From the NCBI GenBank assembly GCA_965248685.1, contig CBDFKC010000004.1, positions 62,001 to 126,000 of the forward strand: a DNA stretch of 64,000 nt, written 5' to 3'. The notes below the pieces were generated by a model. That model saw only the letters and a list, made by a program, of their open reading frames with translations, was not told the DNA's origin and did no database searches. A program made the position numbers and the translations under genes. The DNA is from VYFG01 sp965248685 (GTDB lineage Bacteria > Pseudomonadota > Gammaproteobacteria > Arenicellales > Poriferihabitantaceae). Shown here piece by piece: positions 35,391 through 45,315 of this stretch (within the stretch, counting starts at the first letter, position 1; each line of letters starts with the position of its first letter).

Positions 35391-36151
35391 CTAATTTTTT
35401 ATCAGCTCATGTTTTTTTAAGATCGCCAGCATATCTTTACGGTCCTGATCGGGTAGTGGCAAATGGGGCAGCCGGGGATATCCCGCTGGGCGTCCCATCA
35501 GGTTCATGCATTCCTTGATGATGACATAGGGAGAATTGCCTCCGAGGTAAAATGCCTGGTATATCTCGTCAATAATTTTTTCAAGCGCAATCGCGTCCTC
35601 CCGGGGCCCATTTACTGCCAGGGTATACAAATCTTTCGACGAATCTTTTATAGCGACTACAGAGGTAAGCTTGGCAAGTTGTGCCACCATGACTGGTGTC
35701 AATGAAATCTGGGTCCGACCCGGATTGTTATATAGTATTATCGGCAAGCCGACCTCAGAGACGGCGGCAAAATGCGCAATCACTTCGGCGCTGTTCGGCA
35801 AAGCATAGGGCGGAGGTAAAACCATAGCGCCGTCGCATCCCACGGCTTTTGCAGTGGCGGTAAGCTCGACGGTTCCCGGGTGCCAATAGAAGACGTGCCG
35901 GCGAGTAAATTTACGCTATCAGGCAAGGCCTCCCGGGCGAGTTCAAAAAGTGCGGCTCGTTCGTCATCCCGCATGGTGTACTACTCACCAGTGGAACCGG
36001 CGACGATAACACCCTGAACGCCATCATCCACAAAGGTTCTCATTAGATTGGAAAATGCAGAAGAGTCCAGATCTCCGTTGCGCAGATAGGGCGTGGCCGA
36101 AACTACGTATACGCCATGCCAATCGGTTTTTCCTGAGTGTTCTCTGACCAT
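35391..36151 (-). pseudogene. Decayed DapA-family (dihydrodipicolinate-synthase-like) aldolase/lyase gene
   Basis: The sequence reads as one DapA-superfamily protein from ATG 36149-36151: ATPYLRNGDLD, VIVAGSTGE, then an in-frame TAG at 35981-35983 (where the family has GSTGE followed by an aromatic or similar residue), YTMRDDERAAL, LLAGTSS, then a one-base deletion near 35871-35872, and again VGCDGAMVLPPPY, LPIILYNNPGRT and VVAIKDSS. The Schiff-base lysine (IKDSS) survives. The stop and the frameshift are two separate lesions, so it is probably not functional. Intact relatives act on 2-keto acids. It lies between the MocR regulator and the cyclodeaminase-like gene. Confidence 0.85.
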
Positions 36152-36261
36152 GGTGATATCCTCTGTTTAGAAGCAGAGGCAAGATTACGTAGCATTGCTG
36201 AAGCCAGCCAGTGTTGCGCCGATGCCATCAGATACTCTAATGTAACGTCAACTTTTGGCCC

Positions 36262-37254
36262 ATGACCGAAAAATCAACCGCAACCATGATCCGCTATCTT
36301 TCCCGCAGTAATGTTGAAAACCTGGGAATTTCCGGCGCATCCCTGGCAAATGCCATTGAGCAAACACTGCGGGCTGCTGCCGCAGGAAATGCGGAAAACA
36401 TTCCCAAGTCCGGTATTCAACTTGGCGATGGGCGACTGTTTCAATCTATTATGGCGGTCGGGACCGGCCCTCCGGCGTTACCCTATGCCGCGACCAAGGT
36501 AGTCGGACTAGCGCCTCTTAATCACAGCAAGGGACTGCCCCATATCGGTAGCATGATCGTTTTGCTCGACGGCGTTACGGGGTTGCCCTGTTGCCTGATG
36601 GAGGGTTCCTGGATAACTGAAATGCGAACCGCAGCCATGAGTCTGGTAGTCGCCCGCCGACTTGCCTCTCCCAAGGCGCAAAGGATTGGGTTTATTGCTT
36701 GTGGTGCCCAGGCTCGGGCTCATCTGGCAGTACTTAGTGAAGAATTCCCCCTGACTTCGGTAGTCGCCTATAGCCGCCGGATTGAGTCTGCTGAAAAGTT
36801 TGCTGCTGTTGCCCGTAGTAATGGATTTGATGTGGTGGTTACAGATCAGCCAAAGCACGCGGTACAGGATCAGGATATTATTGTTAGCAGCGTACCCGAT
36901 GGTTCTGATCCACTGGCTTTTGCCCATTCCGCGTGGCTGCAGCCAGGATCATTTGCTGCGCTGGTAGATTTGGGTCGATCATGGCATGGGCAGGGTTTTG
37001 AAGCAGTTGAGCATCGCATCGTAGATGATTTTCTGCAGGCGGAAAAAAGTCAACAAACCAGACGTTTTACGCCCCCTGGTCCGTATACCAATGACCTCAA
37101 AAGCCTTGTCATGACCGAAGCGCCGGTGAGAATATCGGAGCGCGAGCGCGGTTTATTTGTTTTTCAAGGACTAGCACTAGCCGACCTCGCTGCTGCTGCT
37201 CTGGTATACGAACAATCGGTTACTGCGGAAACCGGAACACTGCTTCCGCGATAA
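36262..37254 (+). CDS. Ornithine cyclodeaminase / mu-crystallin family protein
   Basis: This is a 330-residue NAD(P)-binding protein. The family pattern is present: KVVGLAPLNHSKGLP, an EMRTAAMSLVVARRL helix, and the Rossmann region RIGFIACGAQARAHLAVL. Members include ornithine cyclodeaminase, alanine dehydrogenase-like and pyrroline-carboxylate reductases. The glycine motif (ACGAQA) is slightly altered from GxGxQA. It diverges from the DapA-like pseudogene and converges on the MttB homologue. The substrate is unknown; a role in imino or cyclic amino acid breakdown is plausible. Confidence 0.85.
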   Translation: MTEKSTATMIRYLSRSNVENLGISGASLANAIEQTLRAAAAGNAENIPKSGIQLGDGRLFQSIMAVGTGPPALPYAATKVVGLAPLNHSKGLPHIGSMIVLLDGVTGLPCCLMEGSWITEMRTAAMSLVVARRLASPKAQRIGFIACGAQARAHLAVLSEEFPLTSVVAYSRRIESAEKFAAVARSNGFDVVVTDQPKHAVQDQDIIVSSVPDGSDPLAFAHSAWLQPGSFAALVDLGRSWHGQGFEAVEHRIVDDFLQAEKSQQTRRFTPPGPYTNDLKSLVMTEAPVRISERERGLFVFQGLALADLAAAALVYEQSVTAETGTLLPR

Positions 37255-37263
37255 TTGCTGCAT

Positions 37264-38841
37264 TCAGGTAGAACCCATACAAGTTTCGGGCAGGCGAATA
37301 TCAAACCTGGTTCGCAAGACTTTGTCCAGTTCCCCGGAAATATGTCGGGGATAGTGGGTGTCCAGTATTTTTCGAGCTCTGGCGATGGCAACCGTACGAA
37401 TGTCGACGCTACCGCCATCTTCCCATTCCTTAATTGTGCTGCGATCGGCAATTTGAGGATAAAGAAAATCCGACTGCATCCGATTGAGGGTTTCGGACTG
37501 TCCAAGGAAGTGACCTTCGCCATGCACTACTGCATCAATTGCCGGTAGCGCCAAGGTGGTATCGTTGACTTCAATCTCACTCAGCGAACGCATGATCCCA
37601 CCGAGCATGTCGTTGTCGATGACATAACTTTCCAGGGAGCAGCCCATTAACATCGCCTGCATGCCGCAGGCCTGAGTAACCATATTGGATCCCGCCTGGG
37701 CCGCCAGGGACACGGTGAGACCTTTTTCATAGCCACTTTGGGCATCGGCTATCTTGCTGTCGGTGGCGCCGGCAATGGTCGAATTGGGCAAATTATAGTA
37801 TTGCGCCATCTGGGTGGTGGCGGCCATTAATATAGCTTGTTCCCCACTGCCACCGGTGACAGCACCGGTACGCAGGTCGGTAATCATCGGTCGAGTCCCG
37901 AAGACAATTTTCGCTTCCGGGTTTACCAGCCAGGCAAATATCATTCCGGAAAGGGTTTCAGCGCTGGTTTGGGCGACACAGCCGGCAATGGTGACTGGGC
38001 TGGAGGCGCCCATCTGACCAAAGGTATTGGCGTGAATCGGTATTCCATAGCGTGCTGCCTCGGCCATCACTTCACAGGATTCAGGGTCGTATCGCAGTGG
38101 TGAAACAGCATGGTTAATCAGCATCGATAGAAAAGGCTTTTCTATAAATACCTGTTGAGAACCGGCAATGGAAAAACACATTTCGGCAATTTCACCGACG
38201 TGCGGCGCTAATGACGAACTGGTGCAGACATGCTTGCTGGTGCCGGCGAGACTGGCGTAGGCGGTGTTAATGTCGAGGGAACGCATATCGGGCATATCCC
38301 GTGCAACCATCGGTCGACTGAAAAAATGTACATTATCGAGCTGGTCAACCAGGCGCGCAGCGTCATACAAATCCTGCAGGTTTGAATCCCGATAGCGGCC
38401 AGTCCCAAGGTCAAGCACACTGGGTGCCGCGCCGCCGGTACCAAGATGAACATGCTTGCCAGACATCTGCAATTCCCGCCCGGGAACTTGCCCGTGCAAG
38501 ACAAAACCTTTCGACATACCGGCTAAGGCATCTTGTATCAGCTTGGCGGAAAAAGTCAGACGCCCATCAGGAGATAATTTACCGCCGGCCCCAGTTACCC
38601 GCTCGATAACGCATTCCGGTGCGTCAGAAATCCCTGTTTGCTGCAATATCGAACGAACCGCGCGATCGAGCTTCGGAAGGTCTTCGTGATTTAACGGACT
38701 GTATCTTCCTCCTGTTATCCCGGCTGGAAACAACGGAGATTCTTTTTCGGATTTCCCCCCATCTCTCCCCTGGCGCCGTCGCCGAGCTTTGCTAGTTACC
38801 GGATCGTCGGCGGATGGGACGTGCTTAGACCGTGAAGACAT
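37264..38841 (-). CDS. Trimethylamine methyltransferase family protein, non-pyrrolysine MttB homologue
   Basis: This is a 525-residue MttB-superfamily protein. It has an N-terminal basic extension (about 45 residues), then RYSPLNHEDLPKLDRAV, the GTGGAAPSVLDL segment, TIAGCVAQTSAETL and the GGSGEQAILMAA barrel strands. The reading frame contains no UAG, so it lacks pyrrolysine and resembles glycine-betaine-type methyltransferases (MtgB), which need a corrinoid protein as methyl acceptor. No corrinoid protein gene is adjacent in this window. It probably demethylates a quaternary amine. Confidence 0.85.
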   Translation of the reverse strand: MSSRSKHVPSADDPVTSKARRRRQGRDGGKSEKESPLFPAGITGGRYSPLNHEDLPKLDRAVRSILQQTGISDAPECVIERVTGAGGKLSPDGRLTFSAKLIQDALAGMSKGFVLHGQVPGRELQMSGKHVHLGTGGAAPSVLDLGTGRYRDSNLQDLYDAARLVDQLDNVHFFSRPMVARDMPDMRSLDINTAYASLAGTSKHVCTSSSLAPHVGEIAEMCFSIAGSQQVFIEKPFLSMLINHAVSPLRYDPESCEVMAEAARYGIPIHANTFGQMGASSPVTIAGCVAQTSAETLSGMIFAWLVNPEAKIVFGTRPMITDLRTGAVTGGSGEQAILMAATTQMAQYYNLPNSTIAGATDSKIADAQSGYEKGLTVSLAAQAGSNMVTQACGMQAMLMGCSLESYVIDNDMLGGIMRSLSEIEVNDTTLALPAIDAVVHGEGHFLGQSETLNRMQSDFLYPQIADRSTIKEWEDGGSVDIRTVAIARARKILDTHYPRHISGELDKVLRTRFDIRLPETCMGST

Positions 38842-38910
38842 CTGTTTAATACATTACACGAGATGATTGGTGAGAGGAATTGGTTACTACCTGATACTTG
38901 GATGAAACTA

Positions 38911-39885
38911 TTAGGACGCGCGTCCCCGCAGGCGTTGTTTTAGCATCGTTTTTCCTTGCTCTGAACCATCGTGCCAGCTATTAAATAGTCGGTCAATTGG
39001 AGACATGATATTGCCGTAGTTAATGTGAAAGAATCGATGATGCAGGTTATGAAAATTATCTCCGGTAGAAATCCTGATAGAACTACTAAGCTTGAGATAA
39101 TCAAAACCGGAATGGGATACAGAAGGACTGATTCCTTGAAACATTCCGCTCAAGATAATGATCACCGGATGAACCGGGACTATCCACCACAATAGAAAAA
39201 TTGAAAAATAAATCAGGTGCTCGATCGGATGCATGGAAATACCAGTCCAGGGTCCGGTATTGGTGTTACGGTGATGCAGTTCATGGGCGACTTCATACAA
39301 CGGTTTCCAGTGCAGTGCCCGGTGATTAAAATAAAAGTGAATGGTTGACCAAAATAATACTCCCCATACCATCAAAACGGTATACACCGGGGCTTCGGAA
39401 AATGTCGACCAGGTTACATTTCCATTGGCGTACCACCAAAGGGTCAGGGCTTCGTAGGCGGTCCAGATAGACACGCCGCTGACCAGACTCCAGAACATAT
39501 TGTCTTTGACCTGGTTCCGCCATAAAAACACTTCGTCGTTATCTGCCAGTCCGCGTTTGTTAAACTTGGTGTCAGTGCCCTGGCCTTTTTTGATATAAAA
39601 CCACCAGTGCAAACCTCCTGCGACCAGAGTAAGCAACACCGCATTGCGCAACCAGATTAGCAAGATCCAGCTTATTTCCAGGTTTTGCATGGTTGCAATA
39701 TCCGGGGTCAGGTAAGTCCAGCTAACGTAAGCCAAACCAATCCAGAGAAATCCCCAGGGATACAGCAGGTTAAACGACAACCATTTCAGGGTCGCAAGTG
39801 GACGCGAAGGCCAGGCGAATAACGGCGGTACCTCCACAATGTCGGGCTGATAATTTTGGGCTTGGGTAGGGTTCGGATCAGTCAT
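38911..39885 (-). CDS. Sterol desaturase / fatty acid hydroxylase superfamily membrane protein
   Basis: This is a 324-residue integral membrane diiron enzyme. Histidine boxes NHRALHW, HELHHRN and HNLHHRFF are present, plus HPIEH. Several membrane helices precede them (WLSFNLLYPWGFLWIGLAY, ILLIWLRNAVLLTLVAGGL). The family inserts oxygen or double bonds into sterols, fatty acids, carotenoids or alkylglycerols. Its neighbours on the same strand are an aldehyde dehydrogenase and GMC oxidoreductase (32-base gap to the next gene), suggesting an alcohol-aldehyde oxidation route. Confidence 0.85.
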   Translation of the reverse strand: MTDPNPTQAQNYQPDIVEVPPLFAWPSRPLATLKWLSFNLLYPWGFLWIGLAYVSWTYLTPDIATMQNLEISWILLIWLRNAVLLTLVAGGLHWWFYIKKGQGTDTKFNKRGLADNDEVFLWRNQVKDNMFWSLVSGVSIWTAYEALTLWWYANGNVTWSTFSEAPVYTVLMVWGVLFWSTIHFYFNHRALHWKPLYEVAHELHHRNTNTGPWTGISMHPIEHLIYFSIFLLWWIVPVHPVIIILSGMFQGISPSVSHSGFDYLKLSSSIRISTGDNFHNLHHRFFHINYGNIMSPIDRLFNSWHDGSEQGKTMLKQRLRGRAS

Positions 39886-39917
39886 GGTTCAATGCATGAA
39901 GGATAAGTTGGAATGGC

Positions 39918-41390
39918 CTATTCTGCCGGAAATGGGTCGGGTTGGGTCGGGTTAGTGGCAAGCCAGACAGATTTAGTTTGCATATAATAACGCATGCCTT
40001 CAAAGCCGTTTTCCCGGCCGTATCCGGATTGTTTGAATCCACCGACAGGGGACTGGGTCGCCGCATTAAAATAGTTGTTGATATATACGGTTCCCGCCTG
40101 AATGCGATCAACCATGCGCATGGCACGATTGGTGTCCCGGGTCCAGATGCCTGCGGCAAGGCCAAATATGGTGTCGTTGGCGATTTCCACTACCTCGTCC
40201 TCATCATCGTAAGGAATAATTGCCACTACTGGTCCAAAAACTTCTTCCTGGGCCAATCGCGCAGAATTGGTCACACCGGAAAATATGGTCGGGCCAATAT
40301 AAAATCCTTGGTCTGGGCCCGCGCCTCGCCCATCCAGCAATATCTCTGCACCTGCTTCAATTGCATTATCAATATCGCGCAGGATTTTTTCATAGTGGGG
40401 TCGATTGGCGATAGGGCCAATTTGGGTTGCTGGATCGCTCGGATCTCCAACCCTCGCCCGGGAGGCCACCGTGACCAACCGTTCACTAAATTCCGCTAGC
40501 AGGCCGCGAGGGACCAGTAATCTGGAACCAGAAATACAACTCTGTCCGCCCGCCGGAAAAATCCCTGAGACGATACCGTTAACAGCCAGGTCAAGATCGG
40601 CATCTTCGAGTACGATTTGCGGGGACTTCCCACCGAGTTCCATGACAACCGGTTTTACCTGGCGCGCAGCGACTTCCGCCGCGGCGCGTCCACCCGGTAT
40701 ACCGCCGGTAAAGCTGACCATGCGGACATCGGGATGGTCCACCAGTGGCTCACCCGTGGTCTTACCATATCCCGAAACCACGTTTATCAGACCGTCTGGT
40801 AGATCGGCTTCCTGCAATACATCCATTAACTCAAATGTCGACACCGATGCGTGTTCTGACGGTTTAATTACAACCGCATTGCCAGCAGCCAGGGCTGGCG
40901 CAAGTTTCCAGATCAATACTCCGAGAGGAGAATTCCAGGCTGTGATCAACCCACATACCCCAAAAGGTTCCCAACGCAGGTAGTTGAACATATCCGGAAC
41001 TTCTGAAGGCAGAATCGACCCTTCGAACTTGTCGCACATACCCGCGTAGTAATAAAAACTTTCGGTCTGCCATGACCGAAGTGAAGGCGTAATATTTTTT
41101 GGCAACTTGCCATTATCCCTGGTTTCAATTTGCCCCAGGCGATCCGCGTGTTTGGTCACGACATCGCCGATCCGGCGGATCAGCCGCCCTCTTTGCGCCG
41201 GATGCATCCTGCCCCAGGGCCCGTGATAAAAACAATCGTGAGCCGCCTTGACCGCACGATCGACATCTACTTCATTGCAGTCGGGAACACGCGCCCATAC
41301 TTCGCCCAGGGCCGGGTTCTCGCTATCAATCCATTGTCCGTTAGCTGGGTCATGCCAGCTGCCTCCAGCGTAATATTGATAGTGTTTCAT
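39918..41390 (-). CDS. NAD(P)-dependent aldehyde dehydrogenase
   Basis: This is a 490-residue enzyme. ITAWNSPLGVLIWKLAPALAAG carries the active-site Asn and cofactor contact, VVMELGGKSPQIV holds the Glu base and FPAGGQSCISGSR the nucleophilic Cys. It belongs to the betaine-aldehyde / gamma-glutamyl-aldehyde type. It lies on the minus strand between the hydroxylase and a GMC oxidoreductase gene (30-base gap), so they probably form one operon in which GMC makes an aldehyde and this enzyme oxidises it. Confidence 0.85.
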   Translation of the reverse strand: MKHYQYYAGGSWHDPANGQWIDSENPALGEVWARVPDCNEVDVDRAVKAAHDCFYHGPWGRMHPAQRGRLIRRIGDVVTKHADRLGQIETRDNGKLPKNITPSLRSWQTESFYYYAGMCDKFEGSILPSEVPDMFNYLRWEPFGVCGLITAWNSPLGVLIWKLAPALAAGNAVVIKPSEHASVSTFELMDVLQEADLPDGLINVVSGYGKTTGEPLVDHPDVRMVSFTGGIPGGRAAAEVAARQVKPVVMELGGKSPQIVLEDADLDLAVNGIVSGIFPAGGQSCISGSRLLVPRGLLAEFSERLVTVASRARVGDPSDPATQIGPIANRPHYEKILRDIDNAIEAGAEILLDGRGAGPDQGFYIGPTIFSGVTNSARLAQEEVFGPVVAIIPYDDEDEVVEIANDTIFGLAAGIWTRDTNRAMRMVDRIQAGTVYINNYFNAATQSPVGGFKQSGYGRENGFEGMRYYMQTKSVWLATNPTQPDPFPAE

Positions 41391-41420
41391 TTCGACTTTA
41401 TCGATTGGTGTGGCGGAATT

Positions 41421-43097
41421 TTACTTCCGCGGTTCTTCTGCAGGCAATGGCGCACGGCCCAGAATCATGTCGGCCGCTTTCTCTGCCATCATGATAATTG
41501 GGGCGTTGACATTACCACTAATCTGATCGGGAAAACTCGAGCCATCCACAACCCGTAATCCGTCAATTCCGCGCACTCGTAGTTGGTTGTCCAGTACCGC
41601 ATTAGGGTCATCAGTTGCACCCATTGGGCAAGTGCAGACCGGGTGATGCCCAGTGGTCGCAAGTCGACGCACTGCATTTGCTATTTCGTGATCGGTGGAT
41701 ACCGACTGGCCAGGGGAATATTCACCGCTAACAACTCCGCGGAATGCAGGTTGAGCAACGACTTCTCGCATATGTCGTACCCCTGCCACCAGGTCCTGAA
41801 CGTCATCCGGATTGGAAAAATAGCCGGGGTCAACCACCGGCATTTGCCAGGGATCATTGCTACCTAATCGTACCGAGCCAAAACTTTTCGGGCGTAGCAG
41901 GTTTACGTCAAGCTGAAATCCCGGGCGGGCCATTTTGCCCCGAGCGATTAACGAACGCCCAGGATTCATCAGCGTCTGAATATTCCAGCCGCCGCCATCG
42001 GCTCCTTCTTTCACCACCATAGGAGTGAAAAATACTTCGAGTTCCGGCATGCCAGTGTTTCTCAACCCATGAAACAGTATTGATGACCAGAAGGGGCCGC
42101 TACCGGGGCCGGATTGATTGATCAAATATTGGATTCCAAGCCAAATCGCCCGGTCTATTCGTTGATATCGCGCCATACTGAGATTCTGTTGCAGGATATT
42201 GAACTGCATAGGTACATTAGGGTGATCGTATAGCCGTGATCCGACCCCGGGCAGATCTACTTTTACCTCGATGCCGTGTTCGGATAGATGTTTCGCCGGT
42301 CCGATCCCGGAAAGCATCAGGATTTGAGGTGAATGGAATGCACCTAGACAAACTAAAACTTCCCTGCCAGCGCGCACAATACCAGTATCTAGTTTGAGCC
42401 CCACCACCCGGTTGGCCTGGTACTCAATTCCAAGCACTCTGGTATTGGTTTTGATAATCAGATTACTGGGTATCCGGGAAAGATAGGCAGCCGCAGAGGA
42501 TTGGCGGATACCACCATAGGCGTTGGCATCGAGCCGACCCACGCCAAATTGGGAATTACCGTTGAAGTCATCGCACAGGGGAGCCCCGGCTTGCTGACAG
42601 GCATGGATAAAAATTTCGCTTAAGGGCGTATGGTTTCTGGCGGGACTCAGTTTCATCTGGCCATCCACACTGTGATATTTGCTATCGGGCCGATGGGGTG
42701 CTCCTGCGGATTTTTTGAAATAAGGCAGCACCTCAGAATAGGACCATCCAGTTATTCCATTTTGCGCCCAGCGATCGTAGTCAGCGGGGTTTCCGCGGAT
42801 ATAGATCATGCCGTTGAGTAGTGAACTGCCGCCCAGTCCCAGGCCTCGAGGGTAATAGATTTGACCACCATGCATACCTGCCTGGGAAACGCTTTTGAAG
42901 CCCCAGTCAAACTTCTTGTTGCCGATCAGGATGCCGTTGCCCGCTGGCATTCGGGTAAACAGGCTGCGTCCATTTCCCCCGGCCTCGACCAGCAAAACTT
43001 TTACTGCCGGGTCTTCGCATAGACGCGCGGCCAGAGTACAACCCGCTGAACCCCCGCCGGCTATGACGTAATCGTATTCGGCAGAATTCTCTGGCAT
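41421..43097 (-). CDS. GMC-family FAD-dependent oxidoreductase
   Basis: This is a 558-residue flavoenzyme with VIAGGGSAGCTLAARL at the N-terminus, GGSSLLNGMIYIRGN, the catalytic His in HHPVCTCPMG and the FAD tail GNVNAPIIMMAEKAADMI. It is probably a primary alcohol or choline-like dehydrogenase. It is the upstream gene of the minus-strand run to the aldehyde dehydrogenase and the membrane hydroxylase. It is paralogous to the genes at 23109 and 48985. Confidence 0.85.
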   Translation of the reverse strand: MPENSAEYDYVIAGGGSAGCTLAARLCEDPAVKVLLVEAGGNGRSLFTRMPAGNGILIGNKKFDWGFKSVSQAGMHGGQIYYPRGLGLGGSSLLNGMIYIRGNPADYDRWAQNGITGWSYSEVLPYFKKSAGAPHRPDSKYHSVDGQMKLSPARNHTPLSEIFIHACQQAGAPLCDDFNGNSQFGVGRLDANAYGGIRQSSAAAYLSRIPSNLIIKTNTRVLGIEYQANRVVGLKLDTGIVRAGREVLVCLGAFHSPQILMLSGIGPAKHLSEHGIEVKVDLPGVGSRLYDHPNVPMQFNILQQNLSMARYQRIDRAIWLGIQYLINQSGPGSGPFWSSILFHGLRNTGMPELEVFFTPMVVKEGADGGGWNIQTLMNPGRSLIARGKMARPGFQLDVNLLRPKSFGSVRLGSNDPWQMPVVDPGYFSNPDDVQDLVAGVRHMREVVAQPAFRGVVSGEYSPGQSVSTDHEIANAVRRLATTGHHPVCTCPMGATDDPNAVLDNQLRVRGIDGLRVVDGSSFPDQISGNVNAPIIMMAEKAADMILGRAPLPAEEPRK

Positions 43098-43214
43098 TGA
43101 CTAATTCTTTCTAAAAATAAAGGTCAACGGCGAGCAAAAAAAACTCCGGGTTCTAGCTACTTACCGTACTAAACGGTTTGATTTAATTAAAGCCCGGAAA
43201 AAGTTATTTTTGTT

Positions 43215-44627
43215 TTACTCGTTGTGTAGCGCTATCCCTTGTTGCTCCAGCTCTTTCACCACCTCCCACATGGAATCACGTAGCAGAGAAATCAATTCAT
43301 CAATTTGATTTTTGGTAATGGTTAACGGCGGAGATAATACATTCAGATTGTCCAGTGGCCGTACCAGCAGCCCCCGCTTTTCGGCAGCATCAGCAATTCG
43401 TTTTCCAATGTTGACATCGTGATGAAACGGTTCCCGGGTTTCCTTGTTGGCAACATTGACCACGCAAGCCATCAGATGTTTGCCACGGATATCGCCGACC
43501 GTAGGTATATCCCGGAGTCCATTGAGTTGGGCCATAAAATAAGGACCAACATCATTTCGTACATGGTCGAGTAAATTTTCCCGCTGCATTATTTCTATAT
43601 TCTTTAGCGCGGCAGCACAGGCGACCGGATGACCTGAATAGGTATAGCCATTGGTAAACCAGCGGTCATGACCCCTGGCGCTGATAACGTCATAGATCTC
43701 ATCGGAAAATATGGTCGCACCGAGAGGTTGATAACCGGATGTCAGTCCCTTGGCGCAGGTAATAATATCTGGCTGGATATTAAACACATCCTCGGAGGCA
43801 AACCACGCGCCCAGGCGACCAAATCCCGTGACGACTTCGTCGGAAACAAAAATGATGCCATGGGCCAGACATAGACCGTGAACCGCCTCGACATAGCGCT
43901 GTGGCGGCACCACTACGCCGCCGGCGCCGAGGATGGGTTCAGCAAAATATCCTGCCACATTTTCTGGGCCCAGTTGTTCCAGTTTATCGTTAAAGTCTGC
44001 GATCAGAAAATCGGTGAAGCTTTCCTCGTCCATGTCGCCTGGCCGTCGATAAACATTCGGTTCAGCAACGTGGTGGATGTTTTCAGTGGCGTATTCGAAC
44101 TCGGGTTGGCGGTCTGCCGGTTTCCCGGTTAACGATTGGGTAATAAAAGTACTGCCGTGGTAGGAGCCTTTTCGGGAGATAAAATGCTTGCGAGTTTTCT
44201 CTCCTTTGCATCCCCAGTAATACTGGATCAGGCGAAACGCGGTTTCGTTTGCAGTGGATCCGCCGCAGCCAAAGCTGACGTGGTTCAGATCTCCTGGAGC
44301 AAACTCAGCAAGAGTGGCCGCAAGCTTGGCAGCAGGTTCGTTGGTGACGTCGACGAAGGGATTGGCATAGGCAAGTTTTAGCGTTTGTTCTGCAACCACT
44401 TCAGCCATTTCTTTGCGCCCATAGCCAATATTGACACACCATAGTCCACCGACGCCGTCGAGATAACGATTGCCAGCGGCATCATAGGTATAGACGCCCT
44501 CAGCTTGATGCATCACCAATGAGCCTTCCTGTTTGAAAGAATCAAAGTGGGTCCAGGGGTGGACGAAGTGAGCGCGGTCCTTGGACCAGATGTCCCGGGC
44601 GGTGTCGCTGGGCAGTGATGCAGTCAT
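43215..44627 (-). CDS. Class III PLP-dependent aminotransferase (omega-transaminase-like)
   Basis: This is a 470-residue fold-type I aminotransferase. HPWTHFDSF opens the N-terminus, FGCGGSTANETAFRL and FISRKGSYHGST mark the PLP phosphate site, FVSDEVVTGFGRLG the aspartate and TCAKGLTSGYQPLGA the Schiff-base lysine. Members transfer amino groups from beta-alanine, putrescine, taurine or diaminobutyrate to pyruvate or 2-oxoglutarate. It lies directly downstream of the Lrp/AsnC gene on the same strand. The combination of aminotransferase, aldehyde dehydrogenase and Lrp regulator is a common amine-catabolism arrangement. Confidence 0.85.
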   Translation of the reverse strand: MTASLPSDTARDIWSKDRAHFVHPWTHFDSFKQEGSLVMHQAEGVYTYDAAGNRYLDGVGGLWCVNIGYGRKEMAEVVAEQTLKLAYANPFVDVTNEPAAKLAATLAEFAPGDLNHVSFGCGGSTANETAFRLIQYYWGCKGEKTRKHFISRKGSYHGSTFITQSLTGKPADRQPEFEYATENIHHVAEPNVYRRPGDMDEESFTDFLIADFNDKLEQLGPENVAGYFAEPILGAGGVVVPPQRYVEAVHGLCLAHGIIFVSDEVVTGFGRLGAWFASEDVFNIQPDIITCAKGLTSGYQPLGATIFSDEIYDVISARGHDRWFTNGYTYSGHPVACAAALKNIEIMQRENLLDHVRNDVGPYFMAQLNGLRDIPTVGDIRGKHLMACVVNVANKETREPFHHDVNIGKRIADAAEKRGLLVRPLDNLNVLSPPLTITKNQIDELISLLRDSMWEVVKELEQQGIALHNE

Positions 44628-44721
44628 AGTCTTAATCTTTAAAATAGAAAACCTGGGGCGATTGTATCTCCGGGATTATTCTAGGGACAGTTAATAAATC
44701 GAAATTTTCGCTGGGGTAAGG

Positions 44722-45189
44722 TTATACAATTATTTTTGTACTTGCCTTGACCGTTTCCATGGCGACAAAGGTAGTGAAGCGCTGGACATTTTTGTTTTCA
44801 AGAAAAAGCTGTCGAGTCAATTTTTCGAATTCCGCCATGTCACTGGCGTTAAAAATCAATATAAAGTCAGCCGCACCCGTCACGTAATAGCAGTGTTGGA
44901 TTTGCCGGCAGTTACTGAATGTATCGCGCATTGCGTCCAGTTCGCTGGTTTGTTCGCTTAACGCTACCACTTGAACGATCAATACTAGAGATCGGCCCAG
45001 GGCGGATTTGTTCAACACACTGACATCACCCTGAATTACCCCATTACTACGGAGCCGTTGTAGTCGGCGAGTGACTGCCGGCGCGGACAAACCAACTGCA
45101 TCAGCAATCTCACGGTGGGGGGTGAGATTGGCAGTTTGCATAATGGAAAGGATTTTGCGGTCGATTCGATCCAGTTCGAGGTCAGGCAT
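44722..45189 (-). CDS. Lrp/AsnC-family regulator
   Basis: This is a 155-residue protein with an N-terminal helix-turn-helix (LDRIDRKILSIMQ, LTPHREIADAVGLSAPAVTRRLQRL) and a RAM ligand domain (VLIVQVVALSEQTSELDAM, YYVTGAADFILIFNASD). It is a typical size. Divergent transcription from the PLP enzyme gene, with palindromic sites in between, indicates control of that gene and of the aminotransferase. The effector is probably an amino acid. Confidence 0.9.
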   Translation of the reverse strand: MPDLELDRIDRKILSIMQTANLTPHREIADAVGLSAPAVTRRLQRLRSNGVIQGDVSVLNKSALGRSLVLIVQVVALSEQTSELDAMRDTFSNCRQIQHCYYVTGAADFILIFNASDMAEFEKLTRQLFLENKNVQRFTTFVAMETVKASTKIIV

Positions 45190-45211
45190 AGTGGGATATA
45201 GGAGTGGATGT

Positions 45212-45277
45212 GCACTAATAGTGCGTGATAGATGCTTATTTTAATCGCAAATTAGCCGTCATCTGCACTATTATTCC
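45212..45277. promoter_or_regulatory. Paired palindromic sites between the Lrp/AsnC gene and the PLP enzyme gene
   Basis: GCACTA-A-TAGTGC (45212-45224) is a perfect palindrome with a one-base centre. GCACTA-T-TATTCC (45265-45277) repeats the left half exactly and the right half loosely. Centres are 53 bases apart, five helical turns, as expected for Lrp-type octamers binding one DNA face. Confidence 0.6.
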
Positions 45278-45315
45278 ACCTAAAGTTGCATTTAATCGTT
45301 TATCGGAACCCAACC

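Noticed and set aside
37264..38841. Pyrrolysine-containing trimethylamine methyltransferase.
   Set aside because: The frame is continuous without UAG, so it is a non-pyrrolysine MttB homologue.
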